From: an uncultured Bacteroidota bacterium | GTDB taxonomy: Bacteria; Bacteroidota; Bacteroidia; Bacteroidales; UBA12077 | Assembly (NCBI GenBank): GCA_913055635.1 | Contig: CAJXLK010000001.1 | Span: forward strand, 160,626 to 224,625 | Direction of reading: 5' to 3' | Length of the DNA: 64,000 nucleotides | Shown here: piece after piece, positions 54,433-63,497 of the stretch | Numbering within the stretch: position 1 is the first letter of the stretch | How the letters are laid out: the number at the start of each line of letters is the position of its first letter | Program-made: the position numbers and the translations under genes | The notes under the pieces: generated by a model | Databases searched by the model: none | The model's input: only the letters and a program-made list of their open reading frames with translations | Told to the model about the DNA's origin: nothing

Positions 54433-56013
54433 ATGAGTTTTGAGGGAGAAATAGACCGAAGAAGAACTTTTGCCATCGTGAGCCATCCTGATGCAGGAAA
54501 GACAACCTTAACCGAGAAATTCCTGCTTTTCGGGGGTGCCATTAATGTGGCGGGGGCCGTTAAATCGAACAAGATCAAAAAGACGGCCACCTCGGATTTT
54601 ATGGAGATTGAGCGGCAGCGGGGCATATCGGTGGCTACCTCTGTGATGGGATTTGAGTACCAGGGAAAGAAGGTCAATATATTGGATACCCCGGGTCACC
54701 AGGATTTTGCAGAAGACACCTACCGGACCCTCACGGCCGTGGACAGTGTGATCATTGTTATAGACGGGGCCAAAGGGGTGGAGCCTCAAACCAAAAAACT
54801 GATGAATGTATGCCGCATGCGCAACACTCCGGTGATTGTGTTCATCAATAAACTTGACCGGCCTGCCCAGGATCCTTTTGACCTGTTGGATGAAATTGAG
54901 CAGCAACTCGAGATCAAGGTTAGGCCACTGTCCTGGCCGATAGGCAGTGGCCCGCAATTCAAGGGCGTATATGACCTCTACGGGGAAAAGCTTAACCTGT
55001 TCAGCGGCCAGAGCAAGCAAACCGTTGAAGAATCGGTTGAGTTCAGAGATCTCAACGACCAGCAGCTGGAGGAATACCTGGGAACCAGCCCTGCCGACAC
55101 CCTGCGCGAGGAAGTGGAACTGATCCAGGGGGTTTACAATGACTTTGATCAGCAGCAGTATATTCAGGGAGAGCTGGCTCCGGTATTTTTTGGCAGCGCC
55201 CTGAATAATTTCGGTGTACAGGAATTGCTGGAGCGGTTTTTGGAAATTTCTCCTTCCCCACAACCCACAGAAGCCCACGAAAGGATCGTTTCCCCCAGGG
55301 AAGATCAATTTAAGGGTTTTGTCTTTAAGATTCATGCCAACATGGATCCCAACCACCGCGACCGGATTGCCTTTGTAAAAGTATGTTCCGGCATTTTTCG
55401 GCGCAATACCCCATACCTCCATGTCCAGGCTGGCAAAAAAATGAAATTTCCCGGGCCTACTTCTTTTATGGCCGCCAAAAAGTCGGTGGTCGATGAGCTT
55501 TATCCCGGGGATATTGTGGGTTTACATGATACCGGCAATTTCAAGATCGGCGATACCCTCAGCGAAGGCGAGAAGATCCATTTTAAAGGCCTGCCCAGCT
55601 TTTCGCCGGAGATGTTCCGTTATATAGAGAATTCCGATCCCATGCGCTATAAACAACTGGACAAAGGCATTGATCAACTCATGGATGAAGGGGTCGCCCA
55701 GCTCTTTAAAAGCAAGACCAACGGGCGTAAAATCATCGGAACGGTTGGTCAGCTGCAGCTTGATGTCATTCAGTTCCGCCTTAAACACGAATATGGCGCT
55801 TCCTGCCGTTATGAAAACCTGCCCATGTACAAAGCTTGCTGGATTGAAAGCCATGACGAACAGGAACTCCAGGAATTCCGAAAAAGAAAAGAACAGGCCA
55901 TGGCCTACGACAAACACGGACGGGAGGTTTTTCTGGCTGAATCACCCCATGCCCTGCGCATGGCCCAGGAAAAATACCCCAACCTGACCTTCCACTTCTC
56001 TTCTGAGTTTTAA
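54433..56013 (+). CDS. prfC: Peptide chain release factor 3
   Basis: A 526-residue GTPase that recycles RF1/RF2 from the ribosome. G-domain motifs: [33 protein letters not shown] and [32 protein letters not shown] is the switch region, and domains II-III follow ([17 protein letters not shown]). Full length. The 17-bp palindrome sits just upstream. Confidence 0.96.
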   Translation: MSFEGEIDRRRTFAIVSHPDAGKTTLTEKFLLFGGAINVAGAVKSNKIKKTATSDFMEIERQRGISVATSVMGFEYQGKKVNILDTPGHQDFAEDTYRTLTAVDSVIIVIDGAKGVEPQTKKLMNVCRMRNTPVIVFINKLDRPAQDPFDLLDEIEQQLEIKVRPLSWPIGSGPQFKGVYDLYGEKLNLFSGQSKQTVEESVEFRDLNDQQLEEYLGTSPADTLREEVELIQGVYNDFDQQQYIQGELAPVFFGSALNNFGVQELLERFLEISPSPQPTEAHERIVSPREDQFKGFVFKIHANMDPNHRDRIAFVKVCSGIFRRNTPYLHVQAGKKMKFPGPTSFMAAKKSVVDELYPGDIVGLHDTGNFKIGDTLSEGEKIHFKGLPSFSPEMFRYIENSDPMRYKQLDKGIDQLMDEGVAQLFKSKTNGRKIIGTVGQLQLDVIQFRLKHEYGASCRYENLPMYKACWIESHDEQELQEFRKRKEQAMAYDKHGREVFLAESPHALRMAQEKYPNLTFHFSSEF

Positions 56014-56280
56014 AGGCAGAGAACGGTAGCATTGACCGGGATGCATCCTGGTGATTTCAATTTTCACAGGATTTTGATGAGCTGTTCAAATTAACGCAAA
56101 AGGGAATAGGCTTTGGCTTAAGTTTTTTTTGCTCAATTCTTTCAGCTTATGGGAATGGGGATTAAATTAAGGTCCTTATTAAAAGAGAGTTGAAGTAGGA
56201 AAGGACTATGTTAAACTTTTTCTCCTTCCGCTTGTCACAAGATTGGTTTTTTTAATGAAAAAAAGGAATTTGTTTTGAAG

Positions 56281-58764
56281 ATGATAAGAGTTTTGGCTCA
56301 GGTGTTGATTGTTGTATTGTTTTTTCACACTTCAGTAAATGCTCAACAGGACAATAAGGTATTAAAGGCAATAAAGAACGGTAAGCCGCCTAAGATTGAC
56401 GGCAAATTGAACGATACCATCTGGAAGAAGGCGGTAACAGCCACCGATTTTTATCAGTACCGGCCCTATAATGGGGATGACCCCTCTTTTCCTACCGAAG
56501 TGAAGGTCATCTATGATGACCGTGCCATTTACATTGGTGCTGTCATGTATGATCCCAGTCCGGACAGCATATACCGGGAGCTGGGCAATCGTGATTTTCG
56601 TGGCATCAGGGGCGGTCATGGCGTAGGCAGTTTAAATGCCGACATGTTCAGTGTGTTGCTCAATCCTTTCAACGACGGGGTCAACATGTTGGAATTCACT
56701 GTTTCGGCATCCAATGTCCAGAGCGACATCAAGCACATTGGCCGTCATACAGATGCAGCCTGGGATGCAGTATGGTGCAGCGACACCCGTATTACCGACA
56801 AGGGATGGGTGGCCGAGCTGCAGATTCCTTATTCGGCCCTGCGATTTCCTTCTCAGGTTAAGGAAAACTGGGGGCTTCATTTGTTTCGACATGTCCGTCG
56901 TTACCGGGAGTGGGACACCTGGAATTATATGGACGTAGAGCAACAGGGCATCGTCAACCAGGACGGTGAGATGAGCGGCATCCACGATATTAACCCCCCG
57001 GTACGCTTGTCATTAACCCCTTATTTATCTACTTATGTGGAAAATCAACCGGATGAACAAGCCTGGGTGGGCAACATCCGGGGGGGGATGGACCTCAAAT
57101 ATGGCATCAGCGAGAGTTTCACCCTGGATATGACCCTGATACCTGACTTTGGGCAGGTCGAAACCGAAGACCGGGTGCTGAACCTTTCCCCCTATGAAGT
57201 GCATTATCAGGAGAAACGCCCTTTTTTCACCGAAGGAACAGAATTGTTCAATAAAGGTGGGGTATTTTATTCACGCAGAATTGGCGGAGAGCCTACCAAC
57301 ATGGATAAAGTGGATGAGGCCCTTGACTCGACTCAGGTGGTCAAGGAAAATCCTTCTGAGACACGCATGATCAATGCCACCAAGGTTTCCGGGCGAACCG
57401 ACAATGGCCTGGGAATCGGTTTTTTAAATGCCCTTACTTCTGAGGCAACGGCTACCCTGCGCGATACCATTACAGGTGAGAAAAGCAAGGTGCGTACCCA
57501 GCCCTTTACCAATTATAACATGGTGGTACTCGACCAAAGCCTGCGCAACAATTCCTATGTGAGCCTGGTCAATACCAACGTCCATTATTTTAAAGGCAAT
57601 TATACGGCCAATGTCACGGCCACTGAATTTAAACTGGCCAATCAGGACAACAGCTATCAAATATCGGGCAGCGGGGCCATTACCCAGAAATATACCAGTA
57701 CCAATCAGTTTGGTCATGCCTACGACATTGAGCTAAGCCGTACCCAGGGCAATTTTCGCTTTGAACTGGGTCATAACGTAGAAACCGATACCTACGATCC
57801 CAATGACCTGGGGTATGACCGGCGCAACAACCAGTTCCGGCAAAACCTGGAACTGAGCTACAATATCTATGAACCGTTTGGCCCTTTTTTGAGCTGGTAC
57901 AACAACATCGACCTGGAGTATTCCCAGCTTTACCAGCCCAGAAAATACCAGGGCATGGAGGCGCGTCTGTTTTCAAACTTTAATTTCAGGAATCATTCTG
58001 AGTTTGGCATTTTTATCAACTGGCAGCCTGAATCCAACGATTTTTTTGAACCCCGTGTCGAAGGGTGGGACTGGAAATACAAAAATCCGCGCCATACTTT
58101 TTACCATTTTTGGTATGGCACCAACAGCGCCAAAGACTTTAGCCTACATGTGGAGGGTTCCTATAATAAAGCGGCCAGGTATAACAAACACAGCTACAGT
58201 GTAGGGTTGTCGCCCAACATTCGTTTCAGTGATCAATTTTCGCTGAACTACAATGTCAACTACAACGAATCCTATAACGATATGGGGTATGTGGAAGATT
58301 TCACCGATGAGCAGGGGAATGTGCGGGTGAATTTTGGCGAGCGCGACATCAAGACCATCACCCATACCCTGCGCAGCAGCTATAAATTTACCAGCCGGGA
58401 TTTGTTGAATTTGCGTATACGTCATTACTGGCGAACGGTCAACTATTCCAATTTTTATCCCTTGCAGCAGGAGGGGTATCTCGGATCAGCCCTGGGATAT
58501 GATGAATACGGGAATTCGCAGAACATGAGCTATAATGCCCTGACCGTTTACCTGCGCTACCTGTGGCACTTTTCCCCCGGCAGCGAGTTGTCGGTGGTCT
58601 ACAAGAACAATATTTTTACTTCCACCGAAGACATACCGGATGATTACCTGACCAATCTTGACCGCACCCTCCAGGCCGACCAGATCAACAGCTTTTCGGT
58701 GAAATTCATCTATTACCTTGACTACCGGTACCTGAAGAAAGGCTTCGATATGTTTGCCAATTGA
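56281..58764 (+). CDS. DUF5916 outer-membrane protein with CBM9-like N-terminal domain
   Basis: An 827-residue secreted protein. The ATG at 56281 opens a signal peptide (VLAQVLIVVLFFHTSVNAQQ); an upstream TTG in frame is less likely. Residues about 35-220 form a carbohydrate-binding family 9-like beta-sandwich (PKIDGKLNDTIWKKA, DDRAIYIGAVMYD, WVAELQIPYSALRF). The rest is a DUF5916 barrel with the marker LTLIPDFGQVETEDRVLNLSPYE in style and YQEKRPFFTEGTELF. The C terminus ends in alternating aromatic strands typical of outer-membrane barrels. Substrate unknown. Confidence 0.9.
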   Translation: MIRVLAQVLIVVLFFHTSVNAQQDNKVLKAIKNGKPPKIDGKLNDTIWKKAVTATDFYQYRPYNGDDPSFPTEVKVIYDDRAIYIGAVMYDPSPDSIYRELGNRDFRGIRGGHGVGSLNADMFSVLLNPFNDGVNMLEFTVSASNVQSDIKHIGRHTDAAWDAVWCSDTRITDKGWVAELQIPYSALRFPSQVKENWGLHLFRHVRRYREWDTWNYMDVEQQGIVNQDGEMSGIHDINPPVRLSLTPYLSTYVENQPDEQAWVGNIRGGMDLKYGISESFTLDMTLIPDFGQVETEDRVLNLSPYEVHYQEKRPFFTEGTELFNKGGVFYSRRIGGEPTNMDKVDEALDSTQVVKENPSETRMINATKVSGRTDNGLGIGFLNALTSEATATLRDTITGEKSKVRTQPFTNYNMVVLDQSLRNNSYVSLVNTNVHYFKGNYTANVTATEFKLANQDNSYQISGSGAITQKYTSTNQFGHAYDIELSRTQGNFRFELGHNVETDTYDPNDLGYDRRNNQFRQNLELSYNIYEPFGPFLSWYNNIDLEYSQLYQPRKYQGMEARLFSNFNFRNHSEFGIFINWQPESNDFFEPRVEGWDWKYKNPRHTFYHFWYGTNSAKDFSLHVEGSYNKAARYNKHSYSVGLSPNIRFSDQFSLNYNVNYNESYNDMGYVEDFTDEQGNVRVNFGERDIKTITHTLRSSYKFTSRDLLNLRIRHYWRTVNYSNFYPLQQEGYLGSALGYDEYGNSQNMSYNALTVYLRYLWHFSPGSELSVVYKNNIFTSTEDIPDDYLTNLDRTLQADQINSFSVKFIYYLDYRYLKKGFDMFAN

Positions 58765-58775
58765 TCATGCCCCGG

Positions 58776-59035
58776 TCATGACCCCGCTTGTCATGACCCC
58801 GCTTGTCATGACCCCGCTTAGCGGGGTCTGTTTGACACCCCGCTTAATAACACCCCGCTTAGCGGGGTCTGTTTGTTAGAAACGTCGTAACACCCCGCTT
58901 AGCGGGGTCTGTTTGTTAGAAGCCTCATAACACCCCGCTTAGCGGGGTCTGTTTGTTAGAAGCCTCGCGGATTATCGGGCTTTGCCGTCATCTCTGGCTG
59001 ATGCCTTGAGGCTTTCGGACTCCCCTTAGCGGGGG
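58776..59035. repeat. Palindrome cluster C, with 15-bp and 40-bp tandem periods
   Basis: Three 15-bp copies of gtcatgaccccgctt start at 58776, 58791 and 58806, each ending in a half-site; the third runs into a full palindrome. Full copies lie at 58812-58826, 58853-58867, 58893-58907 and 58933-58947; the last three are exactly 40 bp apart with nearly identical spacers (gtctgtttgttagaa). A half-site lies at 58838-58845 and a variant (ccccttagcgggg) near 59022-59034. It fills most of the gap between the DUF5916 gene and the end of murB. Confidence 0.95.
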
Positions 59036-59064
59036 ACTAGAGGAGATTCAGCAAGAAGGTTCAA

Positions 59065-60087
59065 CTAAAGGATATTTACTTCATAATCCAGGTCTATGCC
59101 GAAGTGGTCCCTCACTGCTTTCCTGATCCGGGTGGCCAGCTCATAGATTTGCCGGCCGGTGGCATTGCCATAGTTAACCAGCACCAGGGCCTGGTTGGGA
59201 TGGACTCCCGCATCTCCCTCGCGGTAACCTTTCCAGCCTAGTTGATCAATCAACCAGCCGGCGGGTATTTTGTAGTGTTTTTTGTTGAGTTTGTAGGAAG
59301 GTAAATCCGGATGGTTTGAGACCAGCTTCCTGTATTTGTTTTGATCCACCACCGGATTCTTAAAAAAACTGCCCGCACTGCCTGTTTCATCCGGTTCGGG
59401 CAGCTTTTGGCGGCGGATGTCAATCACCGCCTGGCGGATGTTGGTCAGGTTAACCGCTCCTTTTTGCCGTACCGTCACGTTTAGGGTTCCATAATTTAAA
59501 TTGTACCGGGGCTTTTTGGAGAGGAGGAACACCACATGGGTGATCACCCGTTTTCCCCTGAGTTGTTTTTTAAAGATGCTTTGGCGATAATCAAATTCAC
59601 AGTCCGCGTTGGAATAGGTCAGAGGCATCAGGCTGTGGCGGTTTAATGTGTGCACCATCTTGATGGTGTCTTTGACCTCGGCTCCATAAGCCCCGATATT
59701 TTGTATGGGCGATGCTCCCACCTGCCCGGGGATGTAGGAGAGGTTTTCCAACCCTGCCCAACCTTGCCTGACACAATAGCCCACCAGTTCATCCCAGTTT
59801 TCGCCAGCCCCCACGCGAATCACAACCGATTGCTCATTTTCTTCCAGTATTTCCAGGCCCCGGATGTTGTTGTGCAAAACAAGGCCTTGATAATCTTGGG
59901 TGAACAGTATGTTGCTGCCCCCACCCATTATCAGAGCCGGGACTTCGCTACATACCGGGTTGCTTAAGAGCTGTTTCAGCTCATCTTCGCCCGAAAAGGC
60001 GGCGAAATAACGGGCTGTGGCCTCAATCCCAAAGGAGGTATATGGTTTCAATGATACATATTCCTTTACTGGTGGTATGTTTGACAT
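59065..60087 (-). CDS. murB: UDP-N-acetylenolpyruvoylglucosamine reductase
   Basis: A 340-residue FAD enzyme making UDP-MurNAc for peptidoglycan. Motifs: YTSFGIEATARYFA, MGGGSNILF (FAD binding), YIPGQVGASPIQNIGAYG, and GSAGSFFKNPVV with the proton-donor Ser. The C-terminal VHPNQALVLVNYGNATG completes the type I layout. The start at 60087 is chosen because MSNIPPVKEYVSLKPY matches family N termini; the frame is open to 60150. Confidence 0.95.
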   Translation of the reverse strand: MSNIPPVKEYVSLKPYTSFGIEATARYFAAFSGEDELKQLLSNPVCSEVPALIMGGGSNILFTQDYQGLVLHNNIRGLEILEENEQSVVIRVGAGENWDELVGYCVRQGWAGLENLSYIPGQVGASPIQNIGAYGAEVKDTIKMVHTLNRHSLMPLTYSNADCEFDYRQSIFKKQLRGKRVITHVVFLLSKKPRYNLNYGTLNVTVRQKGAVNLTNIRQAVIDIRRQKLPEPDETGSAGSFFKNPVVDQNKYRKLVSNHPDLPSYKLNKKHYKIPAGWLIDQLGWKGYREGDAGVHPNQALVLVNYGNATGRQIYELATRIRKAVRDHFGIDLDYEVNIL

Positions 60088-60365
60088 ATTCAGCGAAGTT
60101 AAATTTTTAATATTGGGCATTCCTTGTTGGTTCCACCTGGTGCCGATCAAGGATCAAATCACAATTCTGCACAGATAAGGCCACGGCAGGGGGTTGGCGG
60201 GTATAATTTATTATTCCGGGCTTTGCCTCCGGTATGCTTTTGCTGTCTTTTCGGACTGTACAATGGAAATCCATTCTTAGCTTTTCGTGTTTTGTGAGCG
60301 TTATGCATATTCTGTCTTTCCGGGCCCCCATGGTCGGGTATCTTTTCTTCTCCTGCCGGTCCTTA

Positions 60366-60911
60366 TCATCGGTATGCATTACACCGGACCGTTTGCCGGA
60401 AAGATTTACGCTGTTTTGACCTGGAAGTTTCGCTGTTGGGGTAACCCAGGCTGATCAGCAAAGGTATTCTTTTACCGGCAGGAACCTTCAGCAGTTTTTT
60501 GGCCTTTTTTTCGTTGAGCCAGCCAATCATGCAGGATCCCAGGCCCTCTTCTGTGGCCTGCAGGCAGATGTGTTCAGCAGCTATGCCGATGTCGATCAGG
60601 GGATAGTGTTTTCGTTTGATCTTGCTTCCCAGGGCAGAAGTGATGTTGGCCGGTTCCATAACCAGGGCAATGATCACAGGGGCCTGGGCTGCAAATTTGT
60701 TCATGTTGAGGGTTTGAGCCCTCGCCGTGCGGGCAACCTGGTCCTTCAGTTCCGGCTCATCCACCACGATAAATGTCCAGGGCTGGGCATTGCAAGCTGA
60801 TGGGGCCAGGCGCCCGGCTTCCAGGCAACGCTCCAGTTTCTCCTTTTCAATGTCCTCCTGGCGATAGCTTCTTACACTAACCCTATTTTGTATGCTTTTA
60901 AGAATTTCCAT
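60366..60911 (-). CDS. Nitroreductase-family FMN oxidoreductase
   Basis: A 181-residue flavoenzyme. FMN-binding SIQNRVSVRSYRQEDIEKEKL and APSACNAQPWTFIVVDEP are clear, followed by DIGIAAEHICLQATEEGLGSCMIGWLNE and the C-terminal SLGYPNSETSRSKQRKSF. The family reduces nitro compounds, quinones or flavin with NAD(P)H; the physiological substrate cannot be inferred. Stands alone, leftward, behind murB (gap 278 bp, no feature seen). Confidence 0.9.
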   Translation of the reverse strand: MEILKSIQNRVSVRSYRQEDIEKEKLERCLEAGRLAPSACNAQPWTFIVVDEPELKDQVARTARAQTLNMNKFAAQAPVIIALVMEPANITSALGSKIKRKHYPLIDIGIAAEHICLQATEEGLGSCMIGWLNEKKAKKLLKVPAGKRIPLLISLGYPNSETSRSKQRKSFRQTVRCNAYR

Positions 60912-61255
60912 ATGGGCCTGTTTTGTCTTATTTGATCCGTGCGAAATTAATCATTATGAAGATATTCTGAAACATCCCGGACTTTATTGTGGGCAGACAT
61001 TGGTGAATATTTGATTTTATGCCGTCCGCATCATTTCAATAATTCGAAGATGAATCCCGGTGAACCAGGCCCATCAACCCACCCTGAGAATTTAACCAAA
61101 TAAATCATATTTTTTTGGACTTTTTCAGATAAATTTAATAACTTGCGACTGAAAACATTCATGCCTTTCTTTTTTAGTTCGATGCGAAAAAGGTGATGCC
61201 TTTCAAAATCAATCAAAAATAATTTTTCCATTTATTCATTTGAACCTGTGAACAG
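60912..61255. other. Divergent intergenic region, AT-rich
   Basis: A 344-bp gap between the leftward nitroreductase gene and the rightward SRPBCC gene. A 66-codon AT-rich frame on the minus strand (61031-61231) has no motif and is probably not a gene. Nothing else recognised. Confidence 0.35.
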
Positions 61256-61645
61256 ATGTACACGGTCCGTGTTTGGATAGAGCGCCCCATCGATCAGGTA
61301 TGGGATTATTTCACCACCCCTGATAACTGGATGGGGTGGTATGGAAAATCCAGAGGCCCGGGCAGTGATCAGGAAACAAGTAAGGGTCCTATATACTGGT
61401 TGCTGGGCGAGCAGGCTGTGATTGAGCGCATATTGAAAGGAAGAGAAATCAGAGTAACCGGTACCCGGAGCGATACCAATTTTCGTTTTCAGAAAGCCGG
61501 CCCCCATACCACCATCGTAGAGGTGGTGCAAAAAGAATCCCTGGCCACCGGTAATTCCAACACCCCTCTGATCATTAATAAAACCGTTTGGGAGCAAAAG
61601 CTTTCCATCCTTAAACGCAAGATTGAATGTGAGAAGGTCTTTTAA
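61256..61645 (+). CDS. SRPBCC-domain protein
   Basis: A 129-residue single-domain protein of the START/AHSA1 superfamily: MYTVRVWIERPIDQVWDYFT, then a central beta region (ERILKGREIRVTG, TTIVEVVQKES) and a long C-terminal helix (NKTVWEQKLSILKRKI). No signal peptide. Ligand and partner unknown; not closely similar to the other SRPBCC protein near 44.8 kb. Confidence 0.75.
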   Translation: MYTVRVWIERPIDQVWDYFTTPDNWMGWYGKSRGPGSDQETSKGPIYWLLGEQAVIERILKGREIRVTGTRSDTNFRFQKAGPHTTIVEVVQKESLATGNSNTPLIINKTVWEQKLSILKRKIECEKVF

Positions 61646-61882
61646 ATGAGCTCTAACTCCTTTTTTTGCTGTTAATCAGATACTTGCTGCTTTTTCGATC
61701 CCATCCTTCAATGATTATTTTTCCCCGGCCCATTCTTTTTCCGTGCATAGGTCCAATAAAAGATGCAGCCCCAGGATAGAGGTTCTGTTGATTGAAAACA
61801 ATTCAGCGGGATATTGGGCTCCATAGATGGCTGTGTAATATTCAGATGAATTGTTGATTAAATCTGAAGGTACCGGGCAGGT

Positions 61883-63223
61883 TTAATTTTGGCCCCTGAT
61901 TTTAAGATCAAGCCAGCTCTCCAATACATCATGGATACTGTCGCGCATATAACCGGGAAAGTTTCCGATGTGGGTGGCGTGGTTTCCGCCGGGATTGACC
62001 AGCTTTACCGCCCCGGTCTTTCCGGAGGGCTCAAATGCCATTGCTGTCCACGGATCATTTTCCCCATAGAGGTACATCATATGGTCGCCGTTTTCCTTCA
62101 GCCAGGTTTGGATGTCGCTCATGGCAGAGGCATCGAAGGATACATCAACCCGGTCCGGTAACCCGTAGGTGAAGTCGAAGGCGCTGGTATCACTTAAGTG
62201 CTTTTTAAAGGGGGCCACGTCTAACTCATAGACGCCTGTCTGGGTATAGGCCTGATAGAAAAAGGCCTGATTGGCTTCCACGAATTTTTTTTCAAACAGC
62301 TCTGGCCGGGCAGCTTTTAACAGGTGAATCATTTTTATATGCGGGGCAGCTTTTTCTTGGGGAATCTTTGTACAGTTGGCCCGGCTGAATTGCCAGAAAG
62401 CCACCTGGTAATCCAGGACAATCAGCTCATATGCCCTTTCCAAGCCCATGGGATATTCATAGTTCTTTTCCCGGGCATATTCGCGGAAAAAGGGCAGATA
62501 ACGGTTTCGATGGCGGAGCAAATCTATCTGGAAATTTTGAATTCTTTTCCGACAGTTGGCCCATCCCAGCTGATCGATGTAGTGATCCATCCGGGGGTCT
62601 TCTGTCGAAAAACACAGCGGGGCTACATAAGCTACTGTGGCATCCACATCATCCGGATAGAAACGTTTATGAAACATCACGGTCTGGCCGCCTTTGCTGA
62701 CCCCGGTGCTGATCCATTTTCCGGGGTATAGTTCCTGCAGGGTACGGATGATCCTATGGTGGTCTGTGGCAGCCTGCCAGATGGTCAGGTGTTCCCAGGA
62801 AGCCGGCTGGGGTATGGATTGGCCAAAGAAACGGTGTTCAATAACCACATGATTGGCATTGAGTGAATGGGCCAACTCGTTGCGCTTTGGGGGATGGAGC
62901 CCGTAGCCCTGCAGTTGAACGACTACGGGGCGGTCATATCCTACATGGCGAATGATCACACGCTGGGTGAATGAGTCGTTTTTCGTATGATGGTGGTCCA
63001 CGGGCTGCCTGAAATCAAGCTCTACAGTATCTGTTTGCCCGTCTTTCGGCGGCATTTGTTCAAGAAAGGCATCTATTGGACGTTCCTGCCGGCAGGATTG
63101 GGTGAGAAAAGCTGCTGCCAACAGCAAGAGCAACCAGCATGACCTTTTCGCGTTGCGCAGGGGCAAGACTGTATTTTTTCTACCGGGGAACCACCGTTTT
63201 GGGGGATTTAAATGAATCGACAT
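61883..63223 (-). CDS. S28/PS-10-like secreted serine peptidase, lipoprotein
   Basis: A 446-residue alpha/beta-hydrolase-type peptidase. The N terminus carries a lipoprotein signal (LLLLLAAAFLTQSC). An in-frame TTG at residue 20 would give a shorter, more typical signal. HHHTKNDSFTQRVIIRHVGYD and VVIEHRFFGQS are family-like. The catalytic Ser is in STGVSKGGQTVM, Asp in YGENDPWTAM and His in PGGNHATHIGN. The family cleaves prolyl or tripeptidyl bonds from N termini. Probably periplasmic or surface exposed. Confidence 0.88.
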   Translation of the reverse strand: MSIHLNPPKRWFPGRKNTVLPLRNAKRSCWLLLLLAAAFLTQSCRQERPIDAFLEQMPPKDGQTDTVELDFRQPVDHHHTKNDSFTQRVIIRHVGYDRPVVVQLQGYGLHPPKRNELAHSLNANHVVIEHRFFGQSIPQPASWEHLTIWQAATDHHRIIRTLQELYPGKWISTGVSKGGQTVMFHKRFYPDDVDATVAYVAPLCFSTEDPRMDHYIDQLGWANCRKRIQNFQIDLLRHRNRYLPFFREYAREKNYEYPMGLERAYELIVLDYQVAFWQFSRANCTKIPQEKAAPHIKMIHLLKAARPELFEKKFVEANQAFFYQAYTQTGVYELDVAPFKKHLSDTSAFDFTYGLPDRVDVSFDASAMSDIQTWLKENGDHMMYLYGENDPWTAMAFEPSGKTGAVKLVNPGGNHATHIGNFPGYMRDSIHDVLESWLDLKIRGQN

Positions 63224-63421
63224 AATGCTGTTTTAATGGGACCAAAAAACTTTTATTCATAGGTCTTGAAACCTTGCAATATATTACAACTATCATTTTG
63301 GATATGTGGGGATTTTTTAGCTGCGTCTTATTCAAAAGTTGCAGACAGGTATCGGGTTGAGGAATCGGGGTCGGCATGGGAGGATAAGGGAGATCCCGCT
63401 GAATCATGGAGAGTTAACTTA

Positions 63422-63490
63422 CCCCGTTCGTAAACGGGATAAGTTCTGTTCTATTTGCTAAGCGGGGTCATTTACCCCCGCTAAGCGGGG
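63422..63490. repeat. Palindrome cluster D at the end of the MscS gene
   Basis: A full palindrome (ccccgctaagcgggg) lies at 63476-63490, 7 bp from the MscS stop codon, with a half-site gctaagcgggg at 63457-63467. A different GC-rich hairpin, cccgtt-cgt-aaacggg, lies at 63423-63438. Confidence 0.9.
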
Positions 63491-63497
63491 TATGGAG

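Noticed and set aside
58853-58947. CRISPR-like array (15-bp repeat, 25-bp spacers)
   Set aside because: The spacers are nearly identical to each other, the repeat is too short and palindromic, and no cas genes are present. It is a tandem amplification of the dispersed palindrome.
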